Shown piece after piece: positions 27,637 through 35,589 of a stretch of DNA of 64,000 bases (its first letter is position 1; each line of letters starts with the position of its first letter). The notes below the pieces were generated by a model, which made no database searches, was not told the origin of the DNA, and saw only the letters and a program-made list of their open reading frames with translations. A program made the translations under genes and the position numbers. This stretch comes from Cyclobacteriaceae bacterium (lineage in GTDB: Bacteria; Bacteroidota; Bacteroidia; Cytophagales; Cyclobacteriaceae), in the NCBI GenBank assembly GCA_019638255.1, contig JAHBUD010000001.1:682001-746000 (forward strand), read 5' to 3'.

Positions 27637-29172
27637 TTATGTAGTGTGTTGAGGCAATGTATCTAAGGCGAAGGTAATTCTATTCACCGTTTCAGCCTTA
27701 CCGATAATCTCCATAATCATCATTAAATCCGGACCACCCCCGAGACCTGTAATGGAGACACGGAGGGCTTGCATAATTTTTCCCATGCCAATGTTAAGTG
27801 TGGTGGTAACTTGTTCCAGTGTGGATTTTGCAATGGTCGCATCAAAGGCATTCATTTCTTTTAGGGCATTACGAAATGCTGTGAGAACCTGCCTGGCTTC
27901 AGTATTCCATTTTTTTGAAATAACACTTTCGTCAAATGTTTTCGGAGCCGCAAAGAAAAACTTTCCGTGTTCCCACAGTTCTTGAGGAAAAGCGATACGT
28001 TCCTTCATAGCGGAACAGATCTTTAACGCTTTTTCTTTAGTGCATTCAATATTTTCCTGCTCAAGCGTTTTTAACAAATACGTTGCAAGTTCAGCATCTG
28101 GTTTAGCCCGCAGATAGTGCTGGTTAAACCACTGCGCTTTTTGTATATCGAACTTGGCGCCAGCTTTACCAATTCGCTCAATACTAAAAGCCTGAATCAA
28201 CTCATCCATCGAAAAAATTTCCTGCTCGGTACCGGGATTCCATCCCAAAAAAGCAAGGAAGTTAATCAGTGCCTCAGGTAAATAGCCTGATTCGCGATAG
28301 CCTTTTGATTGCTCACCTGTATTAGGGTCTTTCCACGTAAGTGGAAAGATGGGGAAGCCCATGCGGTCGGCATCGCGCTTACTGAGTTTTCCGTTACCAT
28401 CGGGTTTTAAGAGCAGCGGTAAGTGGGCAAACTGCGGCATATCTTTTTCCCATCCAAAGGCTTTGTACAACAAAACATGAAGTGGCGCTGACGGCAGCCA
28501 TTCTTCACCACGGATCACATGTGAAATTTTCATCAGGAAATCATCCACCACATTGGCAAGGTGGTAGGTGGGCATCCCGTCCGATTTCATCAATACTTTA
28601 TCATCCAACTGCGTTGTATTTACAGACACTTCACCCCGTATCAAATCAGTCAACACTACTTTTTCGTTTTCAGGAATCTTGAAGCGGATGACATAGTTCG
28701 TACCGGAGTCAAGTAGTTTTTTTGTTTCTTCTGCGCCAAGCGTTAAGGAATTGCGCATGGTTGTTCGTGTGGCGCTGCTGTACTGTTGCTGATCGGAGCC
28801 GGCAGCTTTTTGGCGTTCACGTAAGGCTTCAATTTCCTGCTCAGTATCAAAGGCATAATAGGCATGCCCGCTGCTTAAAAGTTGTTGTGCGTATTGTTGG
28901 TAGAGATGCTTGCGCTCCGATTGACGATAGGGGGCATAAAGCCCACCTTCCCTAACGCCCTCATCGATTTTAATACCGGCCCATTCAAGGGAATCCATTA
29001 TATATTGTTCAGCCCCGGGCACGTACCGGTTCTGGTCGGTATCTTCAATACGTAGAATCATGGTACCACCCTGCTGACGGGCAAGCAAGAAATTATACAG
29101 GGCCGTTCGAACCCCACCTATATGTAACGCCCCCGTAGGACTTGGGGCAAACCGTACACGAACATCTTTCAT
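27637..29172 (-). CDS. gltX: Glutamate--tRNA ligase
   Basis: 511 aa. Class I synthetase: RFAPSPTGALHIGGVRTALYN contains the HIGH-type motif, ILRIEDTDQNRYV the glutamate-site region, and GNGKLSKRDADR the KMSKS-type motif. The C-terminal helical anticodon-binding domain is complete. It loads glutamate onto tRNA-Glu. Start ATG at 29172 is fixed by the conserved MKDVRVRFAPSPTG; TAACTTTG on the minus strand ends only 4 bases upstream. Divergent from glnS. Confidence 0.96.
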   Translation of the reverse strand: MKDVRVRFAPSPTGALHIGGVRTALYNFLLARQQGGTMILRIEDTDQNRYVPGAEQYIMDSLEWAGIKIDEGVREGGLYAPYRQSERKHLYQQYAQQLLSSGHAYYAFDTEQEIEALRERQKAAGSDQQQYSSATRTTMRNSLTLGAEETKKLLDSGTNYVIRFKIPENEKVVLTDLIRGEVSVNTTQLDDKVLMKSDGMPTYHLANVVDDFLMKISHVIRGEEWLPSAPLHVLLYKAFGWEKDMPQFAHLPLLLKPDGNGKLSKRDADRMGFPIFPLTWKDPNTGEQSKGYRESGYLPEALINFLAFLGWNPGTEQEIFSMDELIQAFSIERIGKAGAKFDIQKAQWFNQHYLRAKPDAELATYLLKTLEQENIECTKEKALKICSAMKERIAFPQELWEHGKFFFAAPKTFDESVISKKWNTEARQVLTAFRNALKEMNAFDATIAKSTLEQVTTTLNIGMGKIMQALRVSITGLGGGPDLMMIMEIIGKAETVNRITFALDTLPQHTT

Positions 29173-29176
29173 GGAG

Positions 29177-29184
29177 CAAAGTTA
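29177..29184 (-). promoter_or_regulatory. -7 promoter box 4 bases from the gltX start
   Basis: TAACTTTG (minus strand) is an exact TAnnTTTG match. Transcription normally begins a few bases downstream, which here would be at or next to the A of the ATG. No TTTG is seen at -33. Confidence 0.5.
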
Positions 29185-29218
29185 ATCGATCCATTAGAAT
29201 TCTTCTGTAAAAGGGTTT

Positions 29219-29226
29219 TACCTTTG
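29219..29226 (+). promoter_or_regulatory. -7 promoter box of glnS
   Basis: TACCTTTG (exact TAnnTTTG) ends 21 bases before the glnS ATG at 29248. It shares the 75-base gap with the gltX box. Confidence 0.5.
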
Positions 29227-29247
29227 CACCCTTTATAAACAACTGCT

Positions 29248-30906
29248 ATGGCCGAAGAAAAGAGCTTGAATTTTCTGGAAGAGATTGTCGAAAACGATTT
29301 ACGGGAAGGAAAACACCAAACCATCCTTACCCGCTTTCCGCCCGAGCCAAACGGTTACCTGCACATCGGTCATGCCAAAAGCATCTGTCTGAATTTTGGG
29401 TTGGCACTTAAATATGGAGGAAAAACCAACCTGCGGTTTGATGACACCAATCCGGTAACTGAAGAAACCGAGTATGTTGAGAGTATAAAAAATGACATTG
29501 AGTGGCTCGGGTTTCGCTGGGCTAATGAGTTTTATGCCTCTGATTATTTTGAACAGTTATATGAGTTTGCAGTGAAACTCATTAAGAAAGGGTTGGCTTA
29601 TATAGACGATAGCACCAGTGAGGCTATAGCACAGCAGAAAGGAACGCCTACGCAGCCGGGAACCAATAGTCCTTTTAGAAATCGAAGTGTAGAAGAAAAC
29701 CTGCAACTTTTTGCCGATATGCGTGCCGGTAAGTATAGCGATGGTACAAAAGTATTGCGCGCCAAGGTAGATATGGCGCATCCAAATATGCACATGCGCG
29801 ATCCAATTATCTATCGCATCAAGCACGCACACCATCACCGCACGGGCGATGCGTGGTGTATTTACCCGATGTATGATTTTGCACACGGACAAAGCGATTC
29901 GATTGAGAAGATTACGCACAGCATTTGCACGCTTGAGTTTGTACCACACCGAGCATTGTACGATTGGTTTATTGAAAACCTGGAGATTTATCCCTCCCGT
30001 CAGTATGAGTTTGCGCGATTAAACCTTACGTACACAGTGATGAGCAAACGCAAGCTTTTGCAGCTGGTGAATGAAAATCACGTGAGCGGATGGGATGACC
30101 CGCGCATGCCAACGTTAAGCGGTGTGCGCAGAAGAGGGTATACTCCGGAAAGCCTTCGTGACTTCTGTAATCGCATTGGTGTAGCCAAACGTGATAACCT
30201 GATTGATGTGGGCTTGCTGGAGTTTTGTGTGCGCGAACACCTGAACAAAGTAGCGCTGCGGAGGATGGTGGTATTTGATCCTGTAAAAGTGGTGATCACC
30301 AACTATCCGGAGGGAAAAACCGAAATGGTTTCCAGCGAAAACAATCCTGAAGATGAATCGACAGGAGCACGCGAAATACCTTTTAGTCGCGAGCTATATA
30401 TTGAGCAGGAAGACTTTATGGAGAATCCTCCAAAGAAATATTTTCGTTTGGCGCCTGGCCAGATGGTTCGTTTGAAAAGTGCATACATTATCAAGTGCGA
30501 ATCGGTTGTAAAAGATGTCAACGGTAGCGTAACTGAACTCCATTGCACGTACATTCCCGAAAGCCGGAGTGGTTCGGATACTTCTGGTATTAACGTGAAG
30601 GGAACGTTGCACTGGGTGAGTGTTGCACATGCCGTGAAAGCTGAAGTGCGTTTATACGACCGTCTTTTTAAGGTAGAAGATGTTGCTGACGCAGAAGGTG
30701 ATTTTAAAGACCACCTCAATCCGGATTCCTTAAAAGTTCAAACTGTGTTTGTTGAGCCCGACTTACAGATGGCAAAATCCGATATGCGTTACCAGTTCAT
30801 GCGGAAGGGTTATTTTGTACTCGATCGTGACACTACACCTGATAAGCTTGTGTTTAACCGCACGGTAACGCTGAGGGATATGTGGACAAAAAGTGGCAAG
30901 ACATAA
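29248..30906 (+). CDS. glnS: Glutamine--tRNA ligase
   Basis: 552 aa. Class I core: [21 protein letters not shown] (HIGH motif), LRFDDTNP, and TVMSKRKL (KMSKS-type). The two anticodon-binding beta barrels occupy the last ~210 residues ([42 protein letters not shown]). It charges tRNA-Gln directly, so the indirect GatCAB route would not be needed; that gene set is not in the window. Divergent from gltX. A long inverted repeat follows the stop. Confidence 0.96.
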   Translation: MAEEKSLNFLEEIVENDLREGKHQTILTRFPPEPNGYLHIGHAKSICLNFGLALKYGGKTNLRFDDTNPVTEETEYVESIKNDIEWLGFRWANEFYASDYFEQLYEFAVKLIKKGLAYIDDSTSEAIAQQKGTPTQPGTNSPFRNRSVEENLQLFADMRAGKYSDGTKVLRAKVDMAHPNMHMRDPIIYRIKHAHHHRTGDAWCIYPMYDFAHGQSDSIEKITHSICTLEFVPHRALYDWFIENLEIYPSRQYEFARLNLTYTVMSKRKLLQLVNENHVSGWDDPRMPTLSGVRRRGYTPESLRDFCNRIGVAKRDNLIDVGLLEFCVREHLNKVALRRMVVFDPVKVVITNYPEGKTEMVSSENNPEDESTGAREIPFSRELYIEQEDFMENPPKKYFRLAPGQMVRLKSAYIIKCESVVKDVNGSVTELHCTYIPESRSGSDTSGINVKGTLHWVSVAHAVKAEVRLYDRLFKVEDVADAEGDFKDHLNPDSLKVQTVFVEPDLQMAKSDMRYQFMRKGYFVLDRDTTPDKLVFNRTVTLRDMWTKSGKT

Positions 30907-30911
30907 GATAT

Positions 30912-30975
30912 AAGACATAAGTAGTAAGAAGGGAAATAGTACCTTAAGTCAGCAGCATCTTACTACTTGTGTCTT
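30912..30975. repeat. 18-bp inverted repeat between convergent glnS and ridA
   Basis: AAGACATAAGTAGTAAGA (30912-30929) and TCTTACTACTTGTGTCTT (30958-30975) pair with a single G-U, loop 28 bases. It fills the 80-base gap between two convergent genes, so it could end transcripts from both sides; there is no long T-run. Confidence 0.7.
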
Positions 30976-30986
30976 GCTACTTGCTT

Positions 30987-31367
30987 CTATTTCACCGCGA
31001 TACACGAAATCTCCACCCTCACATCTTTCGGCAAACGGCTTACTTCAACGGTTTCGCGGGCAGGTGGATTGGATGTGAAATATTCGCCATACACAGTATT
31101 CACTTCAGCAAACGAATTCATGTCCTTTAAAAATATGGAGCACTTCGCTACGTTGTTAAATCCCATGCCGGCAGCGCTTAAAACAGCCTCCAGGTTTTTC
31201 ATTACCTGATGCGTTTCTTCTGCGATGGTTCCTGAAACCAACTGACCTGAAGTACTGTCGATAGCAATTTGTCCGCTTACGTAAAGTGTGTTCCCGGCCT
31301 GTATAGCCTGACTGTAAGGGCCGATAGGCTCAGGCGCCTGGGCTGAATAAATAACTGTTTTTGACAT
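30987..31367 (-). CDS. RidA family (YjgF/YER057c/UK114) enamine/imine deaminase
   Basis: 126 aa, full family length. Signature PEPIGPYSQAIQAGNTLYVSGQI at the start and the C-terminal ARETVEVSRLPKDVRVEISCIA containing the active-site arginine. RidA hydrolyses reactive 2-aminoacrylate-type enamines made by PLP enzymes; it forms a trimer in the cytosol. Convergent with glnS and divergent from the next gene, 51 bases away. Confidence 0.92.
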   Translation of the reverse strand: MSKTVIYSAQAPEPIGPYSQAIQAGNTLYVSGQIAIDSTSGQLVSGTIAEETHQVMKNLEAVLSAAGMGFNNVAKCSIFLKDMNSFAEVNTVYGEYFTSNPPARETVEVSRLPKDVRVEISCIAVK

Positions 31368-31418
31368 ACCGATGTGTTTTAAACCTTAATTTAGCAACGG
31401 CTCAAAAGTATAAGAATC

Positions 31419-32084
31419 ATGAATATTCTGGTGATCGGTGACCCGATAAATCTTGAGGAATGCAAACTGAAGTTTGACGATCAGCATGCGTACACCTTTG
31501 AGCAGGATCACCGCGAGGCCGAACGATTTGTAGCCGGCAGCGACCTGGTGTTTGATTTTATATTGGATGAGGAGCCCTTTCAGGCTGAGATCTATGCTGA
31601 CAAAGAAGGGGCAAATGTTTTTGTCAATACAGCAAAAGTATCCTTAGCCGAGCTTTATAGCTTGTCGGACCACAAGATCAAGGCTAACCTGTTTGGCTTT
31701 AACGGGTTGCCTACCTTTGTGAACCGTTCGGTATTGGAGGTAAGTGTGCTGCGACCCGCAGATGTAGAATTGCTTAAAATTTTATGCGATAGACTGGTCA
31801 CTGATTTTTTGCTGGTTGAAGACCGTGTGGGACTGGTTACACCCCGCATCATTTGTATGATCATTAACGAAGCGTATTATACAGTGCAAGATGGCACTGC
31901 TTCGCGCGATGACATTGATCAGGCGATGAAGCTGGGCACCAATTATCCGTTTGGTCCTTTTGAGTGGAACAATAGAATCGGCATAAAACATGTGTATGAA
32001 CTGCTGGAAGCCGTGTACGAGGACACACATGATGAGCGGTACAAAGTTTGTCCGTTGTTAAAGCGGGAGTATTTGATGATGTGA
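31419..32084 (+). CDS. Short 3-hydroxyacyl-CoA dehydrogenase-like protein (C-terminal domain)
   Basis: 221 aa. The C-terminal half matches the 3-hydroxyacyl-CoA dehydrogenase C-terminal domain: DRVGLVTPRIICMIINEAYYTVQDGTAS, DDIDQAMKLGTNYPFGPFEWNNRIG. The N-terminal ~110 residues begin MNILVIGDP but lack the GxGxxG NAD-binding loop of true dehydrogenases, and the whole is shorter than the usual ~280 aa. It may bind acyl-CoA without redox activity, or act with a partner. Stands alone, with a small hairpin at its stop. Confidence 0.72.
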   Translation: MNILVIGDPINLEECKLKFDDQHAYTFEQDHREAERFVAGSDLVFDFILDEEPFQAEIYADKEGANVFVNTAKVSLAELYSLSDHKIKANLFGFNGLPTFVNRSVLEVSVLRPADVELLKILCDRLVTDFLLVEDRVGLVTPRIICMIINEAYYTVQDGTASRDDIDQAMKLGTNYPFGPFEWNNRIGIKHVYELLEAVYEDTHDERYKVCPLLKREYLMM

Positions 32085-32101
32085 TAATTAATCAATTATC
32101 A
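32082..32101. terminator. Hairpin at the stop codon between convergent genes
   Basis: TGATAATT (32082-32089, containing the TGA stop) and AATTATCA (32094-32101) are exact reverse complements around AATC. It lies between two convergent genes. All but two base pairs are A-T and there is no T-run, so terminator function is weak. Confidence 0.35.
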
Positions 32102-32126
32102 GGGTGCAATAACGTGCAGCATGAAC

Positions 32127-32585
32127 TTACTTCAGCACCTTATCAATTCGAATAATCAACTTCTTGGTCACATCCGGTGCCTCCGATTTCATGGAGGCTG
32201 CTGTAATGCCATCAACCCCGGTTATCTTTTCTGAACCTGTTTCAGATGAAACGACAACAATTACTTTTTCCTGAGGCTTCGCGGACTTGATCAGGGTTGC
32301 AAGGGAAGAAGGTGCCGTTGCTCCCTCCCAGCCGTGCAGCACAACAATAGCGCCCCACTCTTCTTCCTTTACATTTCGTAGGCTATTGAAGCTGATCACC
32401 TGCGTTCCGATAGACTTTGATTTGTAGTGTTCCGTAAGAAGTTTGCTCACCTCCTCCTGGAATTCGGTACGTTGCGATGCAATTAGGATACGCGACTTGG
32501 TTTGGGATTGCTCCATCGCAGAAGAGCCCATCAGCAACATCAGAGCCGCCAAAAGTGCTGTAACGGGAAAAATTATTGTTTTCAT
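32127..32585 (-). CDS. Exported protein of unknown function
   Basis: 152 aa from the ATG at 32585 (MKTIIFPVTALLAALMLLMG); GAAGG stands just before it, so this start is preferred over the in-frame one at 32606. A signal peptide is followed by an alternating strand/helix pattern: RILIASQRTEFQEEVSKLL, WGAIVVLHGWEG, KVIVVVSSETGSEKI, KKLIIRIDKVLK, which looks flavodoxin-like in outline. It lacks a recognisable FMN loop. Function unknown. Divergent from the universal stress gene across 288 bases. Confidence 0.65.
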   Translation of the reverse strand: MKTIIFPVTALLAALMLLMGSSAMEQSQTKSRILIASQRTEFQEEVSKLLTEHYKSKSIGTQVISFNSLRNVKEEEWGAIVVLHGWEGATAPSSLATLIKSAKPQEKVIVVVSSETGSEKITGVDGITAASMKSEAPDVTKKLIIRIDKVLK

Positions 32586-32873
32586 GGCCTTCAACATTAC
32601 GATCAATAATGTACTTCAGCCCCAGGTTTCAGACAATGATAATAATCATATACTACGGATGAGTTCCTTCCTTTTAACCAACGAGCACAAATGGATTGAT
32701 TGAAGACAGAACCAGAGCAATGGGTAGTCGATAATTGTAGCACAAGGGTGATGGAAACGATTGCAGTTTTTTGGACGGTTCCCCAACCTGATAATAATTA
32801 CTGTTTGAAGTTGACATTCGTTAGGAATTGATATGCCTGAACAGCATATGTTAGCTCTATAAAGATTTGCGTT

Positions 32874-33617
32874 ATGAAAACGATACTTATTCCAATTGAC
32901 TTTCAGGGTGACACCACTAAACAGTTCAAATACATTCAACAGGTATTCAGGAATGAACCGGTGAGCCTGGAACTGATTTACGTAGCCGACCCGGCCAAGC
33001 AAATTGTGCATGATGCTATTGATACCCGTTTCAAGACATTGGAAGAAACGGTTTTGAAAAGCAGTTCAATACCGTATTCGTTTTCAATTGTTAAAGGTAA
33101 TATCGTTGAACAGCTGCAGGATGCCATCGATCGTTTTAAGCCCTCCTTGCTGATGATCGGTGTTCAGGGAACCCGGCTGATAAGGTCGTTGGTCAGATTG
33201 GTAAACTGCCCAGTATACATTATTCCGCACGACACTGCAGTAACTACTGTACAGAGCATTCTTTATGCTCACGATTTCAACTCCATTCAAGACTCATCGG
33301 CACTGCAACGGTTATGGGAATTGGCAAAGGCTCATCATTCAACTGTACATGTGTTGCACATTGTGCGGGATGATGCCGTAACAGAAGACAAAGGTGAGCC
33401 TGCGCTTGAGTATTACCTCGATCAAATTCCGCATGAATATGCAACGGTAGTCAGTAACAATTTTGTTTCAGCGATTAATACTTATATCGAAAAGAAGCAG
33501 ATGGATTTGCTGGTACTGTTGTTGCGTGAACATGGCCACAATGCCAATAATTCAAAGGGCGAGCTGGTGGAGGAATTGCTTACTGCCAGCAATATACCCA
33601 TGTTGATTTTGGTGTAA
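32874..33617 (+). CDS. Universal stress protein family (tandem domain)
   Basis: 247 aa, cytoplasmic. Two UspA-type halves: residues 1-~120 (MKTILIPIDFQGDTTKQF, LLMIGVQGTRLIRSLVRLVNCPVYIIP) and ~125-247 (SILYAHDFNSIQDSSAL, VHVLHIVRD, LLVLLLREHG, ASNIPMLILV). The ATP-binding GxxGxxxxxxxxxGS loop is not clearly present in either half, so nucleotide binding is doubtful. Bacteroidota genomes hold many such tandem Usp proteins. The next gene is 56 bases away on the same strand. Confidence 0.82.
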   Translation: MKTILIPIDFQGDTTKQFKYIQQVFRNEPVSLELIYVADPAKQIVHDAIDTRFKTLEETVLKSSSIPYSFSIVKGNIVEQLQDAIDRFKPSLLMIGVQGTRLIRSLVRLVNCPVYIIPHDTAVTTVQSILYAHDFNSIQDSSALQRLWELAKAHHSTVHVLHIVRDDAVTEDKGEPALEYYLDQIPHEYATVVSNNFVSAINTYIEKKQMDLLVLLLREHGHNANNSKGELVEELLTASNIPMLILV

Positions 33618-33673
33618 AGCGTTTCAGGGGTCTCAATTTAAAGAATTCACTATCTTAGTACGGATAACCGTTC

Positions 33674-35548
33674 ATGAGACCGCTCAAAATCTTAGCCCTT
33701 TTAATCGGAACATCAGCTCCATTTTCCTGTCAGGATGACGGGACGGATGAAATCAAGCAGAATTCATCAGAGGAGATTTTACTCGCCTCAACTGATTTGT
33801 CAACATATCAAATGGTTACTATTAGAGTAACAAATATGTTGTTTCAGCAAGGCGCTACTTACAAAGGCAAAATTGGTAATGTCAATTTTGAGGCATCTTA
33901 TTTGTCTGACTCAACCATTTTCTTTATCGTACCTGAAAATTCACCAGAAGGAATTCAAAAGCTGTCTTTCGAATTTATAGTAAACAGTCTTCAGGTTTCT
34001 GTATTGAAGACCAATGTCTACGGTAATATTTCGGAATATCTTAATGAATATGTAACGACTCTTCTAAATAGTATTAGTTTGCAGAAGGGAGCGGGCTTAC
34101 TAGAAGAAGCTGAAGCAAATAGCTTCATGGCTGACGTTGAAATTCAACAGCAAGCGATGGAAACATTGACGATGGAGGAGAAATCTAGGCTTGCTGGATT
34201 ATTGATAGCCAACCAGCAGGCGATTGATCGACTCGTGCAACTTATTGTTGAAATTGAAAATGAGTCAAATACAGGAGGCAAGACATCTAACGATAATTAC
34301 GGGATAGCATTGCAAAAGGACTTGATTTTGTTATCCAGAAAGGAGCTTCTCAATGCGGCTAACAGTGTCGCCATGGGATTTGCAACCAAAGGATCACCGG
34401 GTATACTGTTGGGTGCTTTCTTTGGTATTAGTAATCTTAAAGCAGAGCTCAATAAAGTGCATAATAGTGAAAGTAAGTTACTTAATAGATTAATTAAACC
34501 TATGTGGGTTGACTTAAGCAATAGCGATGGTGGCTTCGAGGGTCTTAGCGAGTTTGCATCAGGGGAACCGCAACACATTGAGTTAAGAGTTCATAAGGGA
34601 AATGTGCAACAAACTGACCGCAACCTGAATATAGCTATGCTCTCATCATTAGTGAACGCTATAGATGATTTGATTAGCGTGTGGGGCACCTTGATTCAAC
34701 CTATTGTAAAGAAATCATTGACTCACCCTGCGCCCTATTCGGAGAGTTTTATTCCCCAAGTTTCTAATGAGTTTACGGTAGAGGTGACGGAGAACAACGA
34801 TGTTGCAGGCTTTATTACTCGGCAGGGCAACGGATTCATCCTTACCTTCACATCCTCCCAAGCAACTGATCAAAACTTCAAGTATAGAATACGACTTAAA
34901 GATGCACACTTCTCTGTTACTAGTATTACCACGCAGTCCAAAATAAGTACCAGATTTGGTTGTGACGGTGTTGTAACATTTACTGATCCTCGCGATGGAC
35001 AGTCTTATCGAATTGTACAAGTAGGAAGTCAGTGCTGGTTTGTTGATAACCTCCGCTATAGTGGCAACATACCTCAGGTTACTGTTGGTTCCAGTTGGAT
35101 GCTCCTTGGGTCTCAACCGGCTTGGTGCTGGTATGACAATAACCCCTCGAATGATGAGAAGTTTGGAAAGTTATATAACTGGGGTGCTGTAAACACAGGA
35201 AGCCTGTGCCCACCCGGTTGGCATATTCCAACGGATGCTGAGTGGACTGCTTTGACAGATTATTTGGGTGGTTTAAACGTAGCTGGAGGTACAATGAAGT
35301 CCACAGCAGGGTGGAGGGCACCTAATATGGGTGCAACTAATACCAGTGGATTCTCTGGCCTCCCTGGTGGTTACCGTTTTAAAGATGGCCTTTTTCTTTT
35401 CATCGGTTATTCCGGTTATTGGTGGAGTTCTACAAGAGCAGCCAGCACTGCAAGGCTACGTTACCTGGACTTCAATAATGAGGTCGTTTATTCATATGAC
35501 GGGAGTTGGTATAGTGGCTTGTCTTGCAGATGCCTCAGAGATGATTGA
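33674..35548 (+). CDS. Large lipoprotein with C-terminal FISUMP domain
   Basis: 624 aa. Signal MRPLKILALLIGTSAPFSC gives a lipoprotein cysteine at 19. The N-terminal ~120 residues look like a beta-sandwich (IRVTNMLFQQGATYKGKIGN, FFIVPENSPEGIQKLSFEF). A helical middle (~130-360) is not recognised. From ~440 comes the Fibrobacter-succinogenes-major-paralogous (FISUMP) domain: FTDPRDGQSYRIVQVGSQCW, LYNWGAVNTGSLCPPGWHIP, SGYWWSSTRAAS and the closing SCRCLRD. The domain has a C-type-lectin-like fold and is usually on the cell surface. The gene stands between a stress gene and the convergent glmS, and looks like accessory content. Confidence 0.8.
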   Translation: MRPLKILALLIGTSAPFSCQDDGTDEIKQNSSEEILLASTDLSTYQMVTIRVTNMLFQQGATYKGKIGNVNFEASYLSDSTIFFIVPENSPEGIQKLSFEFIVNSLQVSVLKTNVYGNISEYLNEYVTTLLNSISLQKGAGLLEEAEANSFMADVEIQQQAMETLTMEEKSRLAGLLIANQQAIDRLVQLIVEIENESNTGGKTSNDNYGIALQKDLILLSRKELLNAANSVAMGFATKGSPGILLGAFFGISNLKAELNKVHNSESKLLNRLIKPMWVDLSNSDGGFEGLSEFASGEPQHIELRVHKGNVQQTDRNLNIAMLSSLVNAIDDLISVWGTLIQPIVKKSLTHPAPYSESFIPQVSNEFTVEVTENNDVAGFITRQGNGFILTFTSSQATDQNFKYRIRLKDAHFSVTSITTQSKISTRFGCDGVVTFTDPRDGQSYRIVQVGSQCWFVDNLRYSGNIPQVTVGSSWMLLGSQPAWCWYDNNPSNDEKFGKLYNWGAVNTGSLCPPGWHIPTDAEWTALTDYLGGLNVAGGTMKSTAGWRAPNMGATNTSGFSGLPGGYRFKDGLFLFIGYSGYWWSSTRAASTARLRYLDFNNEVVYSYDGSWYSGLSCRCLRDD

Positions 35549-35589
35549 TAATTAATAATAATATAAAAAATTATTTAATTATGGCTTAA

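Noticed and set aside
35410..35545. Diversity-generating retroelement variable region
   Set aside because: The fold is compatible, but no template repeat or reverse transcriptase is present in the window, so it is not annotated as one.
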